Below are positions 27,490 to 36,489 of a stretch of 64,000 bases of DNA, piece by piece. Within the stretch, counting starts at the first letter, position 1. The number at the start of each line of letters is the position of its first letter. The notes under the pieces were generated by a model. The model had not been told where the DNA came from. It did not search any database and was given only the letters and a program-made list of their open reading frames with translations. The DNA is from Saccharothrix ecbatanensis (GTDB lineage: Bacteria > Actinomycetota > Actinomycetes > Mycobacteriales > Pseudonocardiaceae): NCBI RefSeq assembly GCF_014205015.1, contig NZ_JACHMO010000001.1, forward strand, positions 3,658,001 through 3,722,000, in the 5' to 3' direction. Both the position numbers and the translations under genes were made by a program.

Positions 27490-27829
27490 CGATGGAGGTT
27501 CTTCGCGTCAACATGTCGCGAGTCCACGAGATTTCGGAGGCGGAGTTCGGGGCGGTGAACGAGGTCGTGGCAGAGGTGGTTCAGGTCAGCATTCCGGTGA
27601 GGTAGGCGTTCCGCCAGGCCGCCGCCGCGCTCGTGCGCCGCGGATCACCGAGTGGCGCGCGCGGTGGCGGCTGGGTGCCGAGGCGTTCGCCGCGGCCACC
27701 GGGGCGCGGCTCGCCTCGCTGGAACGAGGCGAGTTCCCCCACATCGCCGATGCCTCTGCGCATCTCGAACCACCCGCCAGCCGTGGGAGGTTCGGAATGT
27801 GCGGACGGCTTGACGTCTACGGGACCTGA
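27490..27829 (+). pseudogene. Decayed gene of unknown family
   Basis: Two coding-like pieces in different frames: one of about 30 codons from ATG 27513 (contains 'ISEAEFGAVNEVV') and one ending at TGA 27829 ('RWRLGAEAFAAATGARLASLE ... MCGRLDVYGT' pattern). Both have GC-rich third positions but no joining frame. I do not recognise the family. The rest of the 27434-27934 gap shows nothing clear. Confidence 0.35.
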
Positions 27830-27934
27830 GCGGTGTGCGGGTGAGGCTCCGGGCCGGGTCCGCACGACCGCGACGGCGTGCGGACTCATCGGTTCACGGC
27901 CAGGAGCCGACCCGACGACAGGTCCAGGGGCCGG

Positions 27935-29038
27935 TCAACCCGTCTGACCCGCACCGTCTCCGGCGACACCGCCCGCGATCGGCTTGCGTCGGCGGCGACC
28001 GGTCGGGAACGGCTCGGCTGTCGACTCCCGCCAGATGACCCGGAACAGGGATTCCTCGTTCGGCTCGGGCTCCGTGCCGCGCAATCCCGCGATCAGCTTG
28101 GCCATGGCCTTCGAGCCGAGCCGTTCCAGGTCCACGTCGACGGTGGTCAGGGACGGGGTCATGAACTGCCCGATCTCGTTGTTGTCCCAACCGGTCACGC
28201 TGATGTCGCCCGGCACGTCCCAACCGCGTTCCCGGACGCCCCGGACGACGCCGGCCGCGACGAGGTCGTTGGCCGCGATCACCGCGGTCGGTCGTGCCCG
28301 GCTCGGGAGCGACCGGATCGCCTCGATGCCGGACTCCCCGGACCAATCACCGTCGAAGACCCCGACGGACACGAGACCGAGGCGTTCGACCGTCTCCAGA
28401 TAGCTCTGCTTGCGCGCCCTCGCGGAAGCGAAGCCGGCGTCACCGGCCACGTGCAGGAAGCGGGAGTGGCCCGTCGACGCCAAGTGCTCGACCATCCTCA
28501 CCACGGGCGTGGCGTCGGCCAAGTCCCCAATGCCGCGCATCTCGTCGTCGAAGTCGGCCGAGACCACCACGGTCGTGCTCTGGTCCATCTGGTTCCCCAC
28601 CGAGGGGAGCACAGGCGCGAAGGAGAGGATGCCCTCGAACTGGCCTGAGTCGGCGAGCTCCAGCAGTCGCTCACTTCTCGCCCGCACGCCGCCCCCGGCA
28701 CTCACCACGTCCATGAAGTACCCCGCGGCGCCCGCCGTCGCGCCGGCTCCCGCCAGCATGCGCGACGGGTTGAAGGCCATCGCGGGCATGAGGATCGCCA
28801 GCCGGCCGGTCTTCCGCGTGCGCATGGACCGCGCCACCAGGTTGGGACGGTAGTCCAGCTCGCGGATCGCGTTCTCCACGCGTTCCACGGTCGCGGGTTT
28901 CAGCCCGCCGTTGAACCGCAGGAACCGCGACACCGTCTGGGGTGACACACCGGCGAGTCGCGCCACATCCGTGATCGTCGGCCGTCGTCGCGCCGTGTCA
29001 GCGCCAGCCATCCGCTTCACCCACCCCTTCGCCGACAT
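27935..29038 (-). CDS. LacI-family regulator of the second importer operon
   Basis: 367 residues with a LacI helix-turn-helix ('TITDVARLAGVSPQTVSRFLR', about 20-45), hinge and sugar-sensor domain. ATG 29038 is preferred; ATG 29011 is an alternative, and the frame runs on to 29185 through the operators. It is divergent from the permease-binding protein-oxidoreductase operon. Two GTGAWCGWTCAC palindromes in the gap are its likely sites and would control both directions. Confidence 0.88.
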   Translation of the reverse strand: MSAKGWVKRMAGADTARRRPTITDVARLAGVSPQTVSRFLRFNGGLKPATVERVENAIRELDYRPNLVARSMRTRKTGRLAILMPAMAFNPSRMLAGAGATAGAAGYFMDVVSAGGGVRARSERLLELADSGQFEGILSFAPVLPSVGNQMDQSTTVVVSADFDDEMRGIGDLADATPVVRMVEHLASTGHSRFLHVAGDAGFASARARKQSYLETVERLGLVSVGVFDGDWSGESGIEAIRSLPSRARPTAVIAANDLVAAGVVRGVRERGWDVPGDISVTGWDNNEIGQFMTPSLTTVDVDLERLGSKAMAKLIAGLRGTEPEPNEESLFRVIWRESTAEPFPTGRRRRKPIAGGVAGDGAGQTG

Positions 29039-29065
29039 CCCGGTGATTTCCGAGGGTACACACTC

Positions 29066-29095
29066 TTGACGCAAAAAGTGATCGTTCACTATGGT
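29066..29095 (+). promoter_or_regulatory. Promoter with LacI operator A in its spacer
   Basis: TTGACG (29066-29071) and TATGGT (29090-29095) are 18 bp apart and make a good vegetative promoter for the importer operon. The palindrome GTGATCGTTCAC (29078-29089, flanked by AAAAA) fills the spacer, so repressor binding would block polymerase. Confidence 0.7.
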
Positions 29096-29108
29096 CCTCG
29101 CAACCCCG

Positions 29109-29128
29109 AAAAGTGAACGATCACTTTT
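29109..29128. promoter_or_regulatory. LacI operator B
   Basis: AAAAGTGAACGATCACTTTT is a near-perfect palindrome with a central CG, the hallmark of LacI-family sites. It is centred about 35 bp from operator A (29084 versus 29119), on the other side of the -10 element. The two sites are mirror versions of each other (GATCGTTC / GAACGATC). Confidence 0.75.
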
Positions 29129-29197
29129 TGAGTCACGCGCGGCCCAGGACGGGGCCCGCGTCCCGTGTGCGCTGCCGCCACTCAAGGGAGCACTGCC

Positions 29198-30118
29198 ATG
29201 AGTGCCATCAACGAACTACGCCGGCCGCGCGGGCCCCAACGGGGTGCGCGACAGCAGAACAAGGCGGCGTTCCTCTTCCTGCTGCCCTGGTTCGTCGGGC
29301 TCTTCGGGATCACGATCGGCCCGATGCTGGCCTCGCTCTTCCTCAGCTTCACCGACTACAACCTGTTGCAACCGCCGGAACTCAGCGGGTTCGACAACTG
29401 GACGCGCATGCTCCACGACGAGCGCCTGCACAAGTCGCTCAGGGTGACGTTCACCTACGTCCTGGTGTCCATCCCGTTGCAGCTCGCGCTCGCCTTGGGA
29501 CTCGCCCTGCTGCTGGACAAGGGCGTGCGCGGCCTCTCCTTCTACCGCTCCGTCTTCTACCTGCCGTCGCTGATCGGCGGCAGCGTCGCGATCGCCGTGC
29601 TGTGGCGCACGGTCTTCGGGACCGACGGCCTGGTCAACGACGCCCTGGCGATCATCGGCATCCAGGGGCAGGGCTGGATCTCGGAGCCGGGAACGGCGCT
29701 GTCGACCCTCGTCGTGCTGAACGTCTGGACCTTCGGCTCCCCCATGGTGATCTTCCTCGCCGGGCTGCGGCAGGTTCCGACCTCCCTCTACGAGGCGGCC
29801 TCCGTTGACGGCGCGAATCGTTGGCGCCAGTTCGTCAGCATCACCCTTCCGCTGCTGACACCCATCATCTTCTTCAACCTGGTGTTGCAGATCATCCACG
29901 CCTTCCAGACGTTCACCCAGGCCTTCGTGGTCTCCGGGGGCAGGGGAGGTCCCGCCGACTCCACCCTCTTCTACTCGCTGTACCTGTACGAGCGCGGGTT
30001 CGGCCACTTCGACATGGGTTACGCGTCCGCGCTCGCGTGGCTCCTGCTGATCATCGTCGCGGTCTTCACCGCGATCAACTTCTGGGCCTCAAAGTACTGG
30101 GTGTTCTACAATGACTGA
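29198..30118 (+). CDS. Sugar ABC transporter permease, MalF type (third importer)
   Basis: 306-residue membrane protein, six predicted helices, coupling loop EAASVDGANRWRQF. ATG 29198 follows AAGGGAG. It is the first gene of the operon controlled by the two LacI operators, and its end overlaps the next permease by 8 nt. No ATPase gene is nearby. Confidence 0.92.
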   Translation: MSAINELRRPRGPQRGARQQNKAAFLFLLPWFVGLFGITIGPMLASLFLSFTDYNLLQPPELSGFDNWTRMLHDERLHKSLRVTFTYVLVSIPLQLALALGLALLLDKGVRGLSFYRSVFYLPSLIGGSVAIAVLWRTVFGTDGLVNDALAIIGIQGQGWISEPGTALSTLVVLNVWTFGSPMVIFLAGLRQVPTSLYEAASVDGANRWRQFVSITLPLLTPIIFFNLVLQIIHAFQTFTQAFVVSGGRGGPADSTLFYSLYLYERGFGHFDMGYASALAWLLLIIVAVFTAINFWASKYWVFYND

Positions 30119-31007
30119 TCACGCTACGGCCGCCACCCGCTCGCTGCCCGCCGACCGCGTTCACGTGGTGCGCCAGGCCAAGCGCCGGATGCGCACCCTC
30201 CTCAAGCACGGGCTGCTGATCCTCTGCGCCCTGACGATGCTGTACCCCGTCCTGTGGATGGTGGTCAGCTCACTGCGCCCCAAGGACGAGATCTTCCGCA
30301 CCCCGGGGCTCGCCCTCGCGGACTTGCAGGTCGAGAACTACGTCAACGGGTGGAACGCCTACGCCGAACCGTTCAGCCACTACATGGTCAACTCGGTGAT
30401 CGTCGTGATCGGCGCGATCCTCGGTAACCTCCTCGCCTGCTCCATGGCCGCGTACGCGTTCGCCCGGCTCGAGTTCCGCGCGAAGCGGTTGTGGTTCGCC
30501 GCGATGCTCATCACGATCATGCTGCCGATCCACGTGATCATCGTGCCGCAGTACATCCTGTTCTCGGAACTCGACTGGGTGAACACGTTCCTGCCCCTGA
30601 TCGTGCCCAAGTTCCTGGCGACCGACGCCTTCTTCATCTTCCTCATGGTGCAGTTCATCCGCGGCATCCCGCGGGAGCTCGACGAGGCCGCCCGGATCGA
30701 TGGCGCCGGGCACGCGCGGATCTTCTTCAACATCATCCTGCCGCTGATGGTCCCGGCGCTGGCGACCACCGCGATCTTCACCTTCATCTGGACCTGGAAC
30801 GACTTCTACTCCCAGCTCATCTACCTCACCGACCCGGACATGTACACCACTCCCCTGGCGCTGCGGGCCTTCGTGGACCAGCAGACCGAAACCGACTGGG
30901 GCTCGGTGTTCGCCATGAGCGTGGTGTCCATCGTTCCCGTCTTCCTCGTCTTCCTGGCCGGGCAGCGGTTCCTGCTGCGAGGCATCGCGACCACCGGCGG
31001 CAAGTGA
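30111..31007 (+). CDS. Sugar ABC transporter permease, MalG type (third importer)
   Basis: 298-residue membrane subunit with the EAA loop EAARIDGAGHARIFF and six predicted helices. It overlaps the upstream permease by 8 nt, indicating coupled translation. Substrate unknown; the downstream oxidoreductase and PmoA-like genes suggest an unusual glycoside or a sugar derivative. Confidence 0.92.
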   Translation: MTDHATAATRSLPADRVHVVRQAKRRMRTLLKHGLLILCALTMLYPVLWMVVSSLRPKDEIFRTPGLALADLQVENYVNGWNAYAEPFSHYMVNSVIVVIGAILGNLLACSMAAYAFARLEFRAKRLWFAAMLITIMLPIHVIIVPQYILFSELDWVNTFLPLIVPKFLATDAFFIFLMVQFIRGIPRELDEAARIDGAGHARIFFNIILPLMVPALATTAIFTFIWTWNDFYSQLIYLTDPDMYTTPLALRAFVDQQTETDWGSVFAMSVVSIVPVFLVFLAGQRFLLRGIATTGGK

Positions 31008-31107
31008 CTGCGGGGGCTACCGCGGGCACGCGGAGGCGACCGGGCAACGCGTGCCCGGAAGCACCGCGGCAATCAACCTGACACCGTTGTCGGACAAGGA
31101 GAACCAC

Positions 31108-32412
31108 ATGACTGTCAGCCCTTTCAGACGCGTCATCGGAGCGGTCGCCGCGCTCTCACTCGTGTTGACCGCCTGCTCCGGAGGCGGCAGCGCCGGCTCG
31201 GATCCCGAGCTCAGCGACAAGCCGGTCACCATCCGCGTCACCTGGTGGGGAGCGGACGCCCGCGCCAAGCTCACCAACGAGGCCATCGCGGCGTTCCAGC
31301 AGAAGCACCCCAACATCAAGGTCGAAGGGCAGTACAAGGACTGGGCCGCCTACTGGGACGCGCTCGCCACGACGACCGCGGCCAAGGACTCGCCGGACGT
31401 CGTCCAGATGGACGAGCTCTACCTCGCTTCGTACGCGGATCGCGGAGCGCTGTACGACCTCGGCAACGTCAAGAAGCTCGTCAACACCTCGCAGTTCGAC
31501 GGAGAGGCCCTGGCTACCGGGCAGGTCGGTGGAAAGCAGTACGCGCTTCCGATCGGCGTCGGCGTCATGGCCGTCGTCGTGAACGTCGACCTGTTCAAGA
31601 AGTACGGCGTGGACCTCCCCGACGACAAGACGTGGACGTGGGACGACTACGCCAGGATCGCGAAAGAGCTGACGACCAAGAGCGGCGGCGAGATCCGCGG
31701 TGTCGGCGGCGCGCCCGGTTTCGACGCCGGCAGCCTCAAGTACTGGGTCCGGCAGGACGGCGGCAACCTCTTCGACAAGGACGGCAACGTCTCGCTCAAG
31801 CCGCAGTCGCTCGTCGAGATGTGGAAGTACGGCCTGGAGCTGATCTCCTCCGAGGCGAGCGTCAGCGCCTCGACGATGGTCGAGGATCAGACCGCCGGTT
31901 TCACCGCGGGCAGCTTCGCCACCGGCAAGGCGGCCATCGGCACGATCTACAACACCCAGATCACCGCGCTGCAGAAGGCGGCAGGCGCCGATCTGCGGCT
32001 GCTCCAGCAGCCACGTGTCGACGGCGCCGACGCGGACTTCTTCAAGCCTTCGATGTACTGGGCGGTCTCGAGCCAGAGCGAGCACCCGGCCGAGGCCGCC
32101 GTCTTCCTCGACTTCATGCTCAACGACCCGGGGGCCGCGGGCATCCTCAAGACGGAGCGGGGAATCCCCGCGAACAAGGAGATCCGCGCGCAGGTCGAGG
32201 CCGGCCTCACCGGAACCGACAAGACGGCAGTCGAGTACATGAACAGGGTGACGCCGGGCGAGGCTCCGGTCGTGACCCCCAACGGTGGAAGCAGCCTCGA
32301 GCCGATGCTCCAGCGCTACACCCAGGAGGTGTACTTCGGCAAGACCTCGCCCGAGGCCGCCGCGGAGGCCTTCGTCAAGGAGCTCCAGCGCGAGGTCGAC
32401 GCGGCCAAGTAG
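31108..32412 (+). CDS. Sugar-binding lipoprotein (third importer)
   Basis: 434 residues, family 1 solute-binding protein. Signal peptide with lipobox VLTAC (C23) and a short Gly/Ser spacer; the mature part begins 'VTIRVTWWGADARAKLTNEAI'. ATG 31108 follows AAGGAG. Placed after the permeases rather than before them, unlike the other two importers in the window. A stable hairpin follows, which may lower expression of the downstream enzymes relative to the binding protein. Confidence 0.92.
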   Translation: MTVSPFRRVIGAVAALSLVLTACSGGGSAGSDPELSDKPVTIRVTWWGADARAKLTNEAIAAFQQKHPNIKVEGQYKDWAAYWDALATTTAAKDSPDVVQMDELYLASYADRGALYDLGNVKKLVNTSQFDGEALATGQVGGKQYALPIGVGVMAVVVNVDLFKKYGVDLPDDKTWTWDDYARIAKELTTKSGGEIRGVGGAPGFDAGSLKYWVRQDGGNLFDKDGNVSLKPQSLVEMWKYGLELISSEASVSASTMVEDQTAGFTAGSFATGKAAIGTIYNTQITALQKAAGADLRLLQQPRVDGADADFFKPSMYWAVSSQSEHPAEAAVFLDFMLNDPGAAGILKTERGIPANKEIRAQVEAGLTGTDKTAVEYMNRVTPGEAPVVTPNGGSSLEPMLQRYTQEVYFGKTSPEAAAEAFVKELQREVDAAK

Positions 32413-32418
32413 CTGCTA

Positions 32419-32445
32419 CCCCAGGGGCCTTTCCGCCCCCTGGGG
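32419..32445 (+). terminator. Hairpin after the binding-protein gene
   Basis: CCCCAGGGG/CCCCTGGGG (9 bp, 9-nt loop) in the 70-bp gap before the oxidoreductase gene. It may be a partial terminator or a 3' stabilising stem within the operon. Confidence 0.5.
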
Positions 32446-32482
32446 ACTCCGGTCAGAAACGACGAGCAGAGAGAAACCACCC

Positions 32483-33598
32483 ATGCCCAGCACACGGCCG
32501 CCATACCGGGTGGCCATCATCGGCACCGGCGGTATCGCCCACGCCCATGCCACAGCCATCGCCGAACTCCCCGGACGCGCTCAGCTGGTCGCGGTCGCCG
32601 ATGTCGACCGTGAACGCGCCGACGAGTTCGCGAGCCGGTTCTCCGTGCCGCACGCCTCCGACGACCCGCAGGCCATGCTGGAGAGCCAGGAGCTCGACCT
32701 CGTGCACATCTGCACGCCACCGCACACCCACGCGGCTCTGGCCGCCGCGGTGATGCGGGCCGGTGCCACCGCGTTGGTGGAGAAGCCGACGGCGTTGAGC
32801 CTGCGCGAGATGGACCAGCTGGCCGCGGTGCAGGAGGAGACCGGCGCCAAGGTCCTGACCGTCTTCCAACACCGCTACGGCGCGGCGGCGGTCCGCCTCC
32901 GCCGGCTCGTCCGGACCGGCGCGCTGGGACGGCCGCTGGTCGCCACGTGCGAGACCCTGTGGTACCGGTCCGACGAGTACTTCGACGTGCCGTGGCGGGG
33001 GCGCTGGGAGATCGAGGGCGGCGGCCCCACCATGGGGCACGGCATCCACCAGTTCGACCTGATGTTGTCTGTCCTGGGCCCCTGGTCCGCGATCAGCGCG
33101 CTCGCCGACCGCCAGGCCCGGCCCACGGACACCGAGGACGTCTCGGTGGCCGCGGTCCGGTTCGCCAACGGAGCCCTCGCCACGGTGGTCAACTCCCTGC
33201 TGTCCCCCCGTGAGACGTCGCGCCTGCGCTTCGACTTCGAGTACGCCACGGTGGAGCTCGAACACCTGTACGGCTACCGCGAGGAGCACTGGCGGTTCAC
33301 GGCGGCCCCCGGCCACGACGAACTCTCGGAGCTCTGGACCGCCGGTGACGAGCCGGACGTCGACAGTGGTCACAGACTCCAGATCGAGGCCGTCTTCGAC
33401 GCCTGGGACACCGGGCAGGAACCCGGTGTCTCCCTGGAGGACGCACGTCGCACGTTGGAATTCGCCGCCGCGACGTACGCCTCGGCCTTCCGCGATGCCC
33501 GCGTCACCGCGGGCGAACTGGCCGGGGACGACCCGTTCACGCTCAGCATGGACGGCGGCGCAGTGCCGTGGGAACGGATCAAGGAGGCGCTGGCATGA
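32483..33598 (+). CDS. Gfo/Idh/MocA-family oxidoreductase
   Basis: 371 residues. The N-terminal Rossmann fold has GTGGIAHAH (about 14-22) and the family motif EKPTALS with the lysine that contacts substrate and cofactor; the C-terminal alpha/beta domain has 'GGGPTMGHGIHQFDLM', where the histidine is the usual catalytic residue. It oxidises or epimerises a sugar or cyclitol with NAD(P). ATG 32483 is chosen because upstream codons belong to the binding-protein gene. Its stop overlaps the start of the PmoA-like gene. Confidence 0.87.
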   Translation: MPSTRPPYRVAIIGTGGIAHAHATAIAELPGRAQLVAVADVDRERADEFASRFSVPHASDDPQAMLESQELDLVHICTPPHTHAALAAAVMRAGATALVEKPTALSLREMDQLAAVQEETGAKVLTVFQHRYGAAAVRLRRLVRTGALGRPLVATCETLWYRSDEYFDVPWRGRWEIEGGGPTMGHGIHQFDLMLSVLGPWSAISALADRQARPTDTEDVSVAAVRFANGALATVVNSLLSPRETSRLRFDFEYATVELEHLYGYREEHWRFTAAPGHDELSELWTAGDEPDVDSGHRLQIEAVFDAWDTGQEPGVSLEDARRTLEFAAATYASAFRDARVTAGELAGDDPFTLSMDGGAVPWERIKEALA

Positions 33599-34563
33599 AC
33601 GTGCTCGACGTCCGGCACGAACTCGGCGTCTCGGTCGCGATCCGGGACGGCGACGTCGAACTGTTCCGCTACGTCTACAACCCGGACACGGTCCAGCTCG
33701 AATCCCCCAAGCCCTACATCCACCCGCTGCGCACCCGCGCCGGCCGAGTGGTCAGCCTGTTCCGCCCCCACGACCACGTGTGGCACAAGGGCATCGCGTG
33801 GTCCCTGCCCCACGTCGGCGAGGAGAACTTCTGGGGCGGCCCCACGTACGTCCACGGAAGCTTCTACGTACAGCTCGACAACAACGGAACCCAGGAGCAC
33901 CGCCGGGCCGTCACCCTGGACCGGTCCGGCGCGACCGCGACGTTCGCCCACGACCTGGACTGGACCACCCAGTCCGGCAAGCTGTTCTTCACCGAACGCA
34001 GGACTCTGCGGGCAAGCCTGATCAGCCCGCAGGCCTGGGCTCTGGAGTTCGAAACCCGGATGACGAACGTCTCCGGGGCGGACGTGGCCATTGGATCGCC
34101 GACCACCAAGGGACGGGAGAACGCCGGCTACGGCGGCCTGTTCTGGCGGGGTCCGCGATCGTTCACCGGCGGGCAGTTCGTGAGCGCGGAAGGAACCGGT
34201 GGCGACGAGGTCCGCGGGAAGCGCATGGAGTGGATGGGCTTCGCGGGCCGCCACGACGAGACGGCCGAGCAGTCGCTCGTGCTCATGGTGGACGACACGG
34301 CCAACCCGAACCACCCGCCGCAGTGGTTCGCCCGCACCGAAGAGTTCGCGTGCCTCAACCCCGCACCGTTCTTCAGCGAGGAACTGACCGTCGAACACGG
34401 CGCCACCGTGCGATTCCGGTACGGCGTGGGCGTTGCCGACGCCGACGCGAGCGCGGCTCCCGCGCTCGCGGACGCCGTTCGCCAGGTGCTCGCGCGTTCC
34501 GACGCGCAGAGCGCTGCCGAGCAGCCCGGACCACACGTCGGCGGTGAACACAACCGGAGGTGA
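33595..34563 (+). CDS. PmoA-family (DUF6807) protein
   Basis: 322 residues of the family annotated as 'methane oxygenase PmoA', a name of historical origin; no membrane segments are seen, so it is not a real methane monooxygenase subunit. Conserved histidine and tryptophan clusters occur (PYIHPLRT, 'HDHVWHKGIAWS', 'NFWGGPTY', 'TKGRENAGYGGLFWRGP'). Such genes commonly sit next to Gfo/Idh/MocA oxidoreductases and sugar importers. ATGA overlap and an AAGGAGG ribosome site tie it to the oxidoreductase. Biochemical role unknown; probably carbohydrate-derivative catabolism. Confidence 0.8.
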   Translation: MNVLDVRHELGVSVAIRDGDVELFRYVYNPDTVQLESPKPYIHPLRTRAGRVVSLFRPHDHVWHKGIAWSLPHVGEENFWGGPTYVHGSFYVQLDNNGTQEHRRAVTLDRSGATATFAHDLDWTTQSGKLFFTERRTLRASLISPQAWALEFETRMTNVSGADVAIGSPTTKGRENAGYGGLFWRGPRSFTGGQFVSAEGTGGDEVRGKRMEWMGFAGRHDETAEQSLVLMVDDTANPNHPPQWFARTEEFACLNPAPFFSEELTVEHGATVRFRYGVGVADADASAAPALADAVRQVLARSDAQSAAEQPGPHVGGEHNRR

Positions 34564-34734
34564 CGGCCATCCAGGTTCCGGCCGAGGCGTCGTCGCCCTC
34601 GGCGACGGCAAGTTCTGGTCGGCGTTCGGGCGCGTGCTGCTGTCCCTGGTGGTCGCGCCGGGCTGGAGCTACCTGCCGTACCAGCGTGGACTACGGCAAC
34701 CAGCGGGGTTTCACCCTCACCACCGGGTGACCTC

Positions 34735-34774
34735 GCGGCGGGACGGCCGGACCGGCCGGTCGTCCCGCCGTCGC
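34735..34774. terminator. Long GC-rich hairpin downstream of the third sugar operon
   Basis: Imperfect stem of about 16 bp (GCGGCGGGACG...CGTCCCGCCGTCGC) about 170 bp past the PmoA-like stop. It probably belonged to a gene now decayed between 34564 and 34730, whose frames look broken. Confidence 0.5.
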
Positions 34775-34890
34775 GAGAGGAAGGTCTGGGCGCACCTGCT
34801 TGTGCACCAAGCGACCCGCTCGCTGATGCACACCGCCGCCACCGACGCCGGCATCGATCCCGACCGCCCCGTCAGGGCGCTCGTCCATGA
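34770..34890 (+). pseudogene. IS4-type transposase remnant
   Basis: About 40 codons whose 'VWAHLLVHQATRSLMHTAA' and 'GIDPDR' pattern resembles the C-terminal part of IS4-family DDE transposases of actinomycetes. No start or other domains remain. The remainder of 34564-35303 shows no gene I can support. Confidence 0.45.
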
Positions 34891-35303
34891 TCGCGTACCA
34901 GGCCTCGATGCGACCGGTGCCGGTGTCCGCGGCGACCCGATCAGCGTGTTCGGCGAGGGAGACCTGGGCGCGAGCACTCAACGGTGCCGGCGAGTCGAGA
35001 ACATGCTCAACCGCGCTCACCGATCCTCACCCCTCACGGTCTACGAACCGCATTCACCCTGCCGAACTCTCTTCGCACTCGTCGTGAGGACTCCATGACC
35101 AGTGCCGTCGTAAGTTCCGCTCGACCTACCTGCGGACTGCGACAGGACCGCTATGTCGGCGTGAGACGCGATCTTGATCAGCGGCATGACCGGATGCCTG
35201 CGTCAATCGCGACGGCCGTCGGTCAGATGGATGTGACGTAGCCCTGGACCAAAAGCCGCGACGTGGTCCGCAGTGCCGTGGTGTGCCTTCGTGGATGTGA
35301 AGC

Positions 35304-35333
35304 GTGTGCCGCTCGAAAAGTCATCGTTGCTGG
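35304..35333 (+). repeat. Terminal inverted repeat, IS copy 1 left
   Basis: Begins GTGTGCCGCTCGAAAAGTCA and continues to CTGG. It matches the right end except one base and touches the transposase stop codon region. Confidence 0.85.
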
Positions 35334-36416
35334 TCAAGCGGCATGTATGTATTCGTTGATGAGTCCGCCCAGGATGCGGGTGCGGTGCAGTCTGTTGGTG
35401 TCGAGGTCGTGTACCGCGGTGGGGTGCTGCTGGGCTTCGGGTGGTAGTTGGTCACGGGCCTGGTGGGGCCGGTGTCGGTTGTAGTGGTCTTCGTAGGTCT
35501 TGAGGACATGCCGTGCGTGGCTCTCACCGGTGATCAGGATGTGGTCGAGTGCCTCGCGTCGGATGGTGCCGATGACCCGTTCGCAGTGGGCGTTCATCCG
35601 AGGTGCCTGCGGCGCGCTTCGGAGCACGTGTAGATCGTCGGCTTGGAAGACGGTGTCGAACGCTTCGCCGTACTTGCCGTCGCGGTCGCGGAGCAGGAAG
35701 CGCAGGGGCTCCATCCGGTGCCCGAGGTCGGCGGCGAGGTTTCTGGTCTGCTGCGTGGTCCATGCCTGTGCGGGGTGGGCGGTGACGCCGGTGATGTGCA
35801 GGCGCCGGGTGCCGTGTTCGAGGAACGCCAGTACGTACAGACGTTTGCCGAGCACGGTGTCGAGGTGGAGGAAGTCCGCCGCGATGATGCCCTGTGCCTG
35901 GGCGGTGAGGAACTCGCGCCAGCTCGGGCCGCAGCGGCGTGGCACCGGGTCGATGCCCGCGTCGTGCAGGATCTGCCAGACCGTCGAGTGGGCGATCCGG
36001 TGGCCGAGCCGGGCCAGTTCGCCTTGAATCCGCCGGTGACCCCACCGCGGGTTCTCTCTGGCGAGCCGCAGCACGAGCGACTTGATCGCCGCTCGAGTTG
36101 GTGGACGTCCGGTGCGTCGCCGCGCGGTGTGGTCCCACTTGCGGGCCACGAACCTGTGGTGCCAGGCGAGCAGGGTGCCCGGCGTAACGGGAAAGACCTC
36201 TGGCCAACGGCGACGGTCCACCAGTCCGGACAGGGCGGCGAACCAGAATCGATCCGCAGGCTTGTAACGGACCGGACCCGCCAGTTGCCGACGAAGGACC
36301 GCGTTCTCGTGCCGCAGCACAAGCAGCTCGGCGTCCTTCGCGGCCTCGCTGCGCAGCAGCGCCGACGGGATGGACAGCAGCTTCCGGGTCGCCTGGTACA
36401 GCAGGGACACGATCAC
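35334..36416 (-). CDS. DDE integrase-core transposase, intact
   Basis: 360 residues. A leucine-rich helical N-terminus ('DAELLVLRHENAVLRRQL') and helix-turn-helix region (about 95-150, 'NPRWGHRRIQGELARLGHRI') precede the rve catalytic core. DDE residues are visible in FLHLDTVLGK (D), LLRDRDGKYG (D) and PRMNAHCERVIGTIRRE (E). The C-terminus with 'HYNRHRPHQ' is complete. It resembles IS3/IS481-type enzymes encoded by a single frame. Because the frame and both end repeats are intact, the element may still move. Confidence 0.9.
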   Translation of the reverse strand: MIVSLLYQATRKLLSIPSALLRSEAAKDAELLVLRHENAVLRRQLAGPVRYKPADRFWFAALSGLVDRRRWPEVFPVTPGTLLAWHHRFVARKWDHTARRRTGRPPTRAAIKSLVLRLARENPRWGHRRIQGELARLGHRIAHSTVWQILHDAGIDPVPRRCGPSWREFLTAQAQGIIAADFLHLDTVLGKRLYVLAFLEHGTRRLHITGVTAHPAQAWTTQQTRNLAADLGHRMEPLRFLLRDRDGKYGEAFDTVFQADDLHVLRSAPQAPRMNAHCERVIGTIRREALDHILITGESHARHVLKTYEDHYNRHRPHQARDQLPPEAQQHPTAVHDLDTNRLHRTRILGGLINEYIHAA

Positions 36417-36453
36417 CCGGACATGCTCTCAACACGCTGATACCCCTGCTCTA

Positions 36454-36483
36454 CCAGCGACGATGACTTTTCGAGCGGCACAC
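36454..36483 (-). repeat. Terminal inverted repeat, IS copy 1 right
   Basis: Reverse-complement partner of the left repeat; one difference in the GTCGCTGG part. This end, next to the transposase start, is the one kept in the truncated copy at 58421. Confidence 0.85.
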
Positions 36484-36489
36484 CATGGC

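Larger units (their letters stand above)
35304..36483 (-). mobile_element. Complete insertion sequence, copy 1 (single-ORF integrase-core type)
   Basis: About 1.18 kb bounded by inverted repeats (35304-35333 and 36454-36483; GTGTGCCGCTCG start, one mismatch over 30 bp). It holds one transposase gene on the minus strand that fills the element. No clear target-site duplication is visible in the flanks. A second, 3'-truncated copy lies at 58421 in the opposite orientation. The right flank abuts truncated ABC-transporter genes, so insertion or recombination here has damaged the neighbourhood. Confidence 0.9.

Noticed and set aside
33595..34563. A methane monooxygenase subunit (from the PmoA family name)
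   Set aside because: No transmembrane helices or copper-site residues of pMMO; the family name is historical and the context is sugar metabolism.
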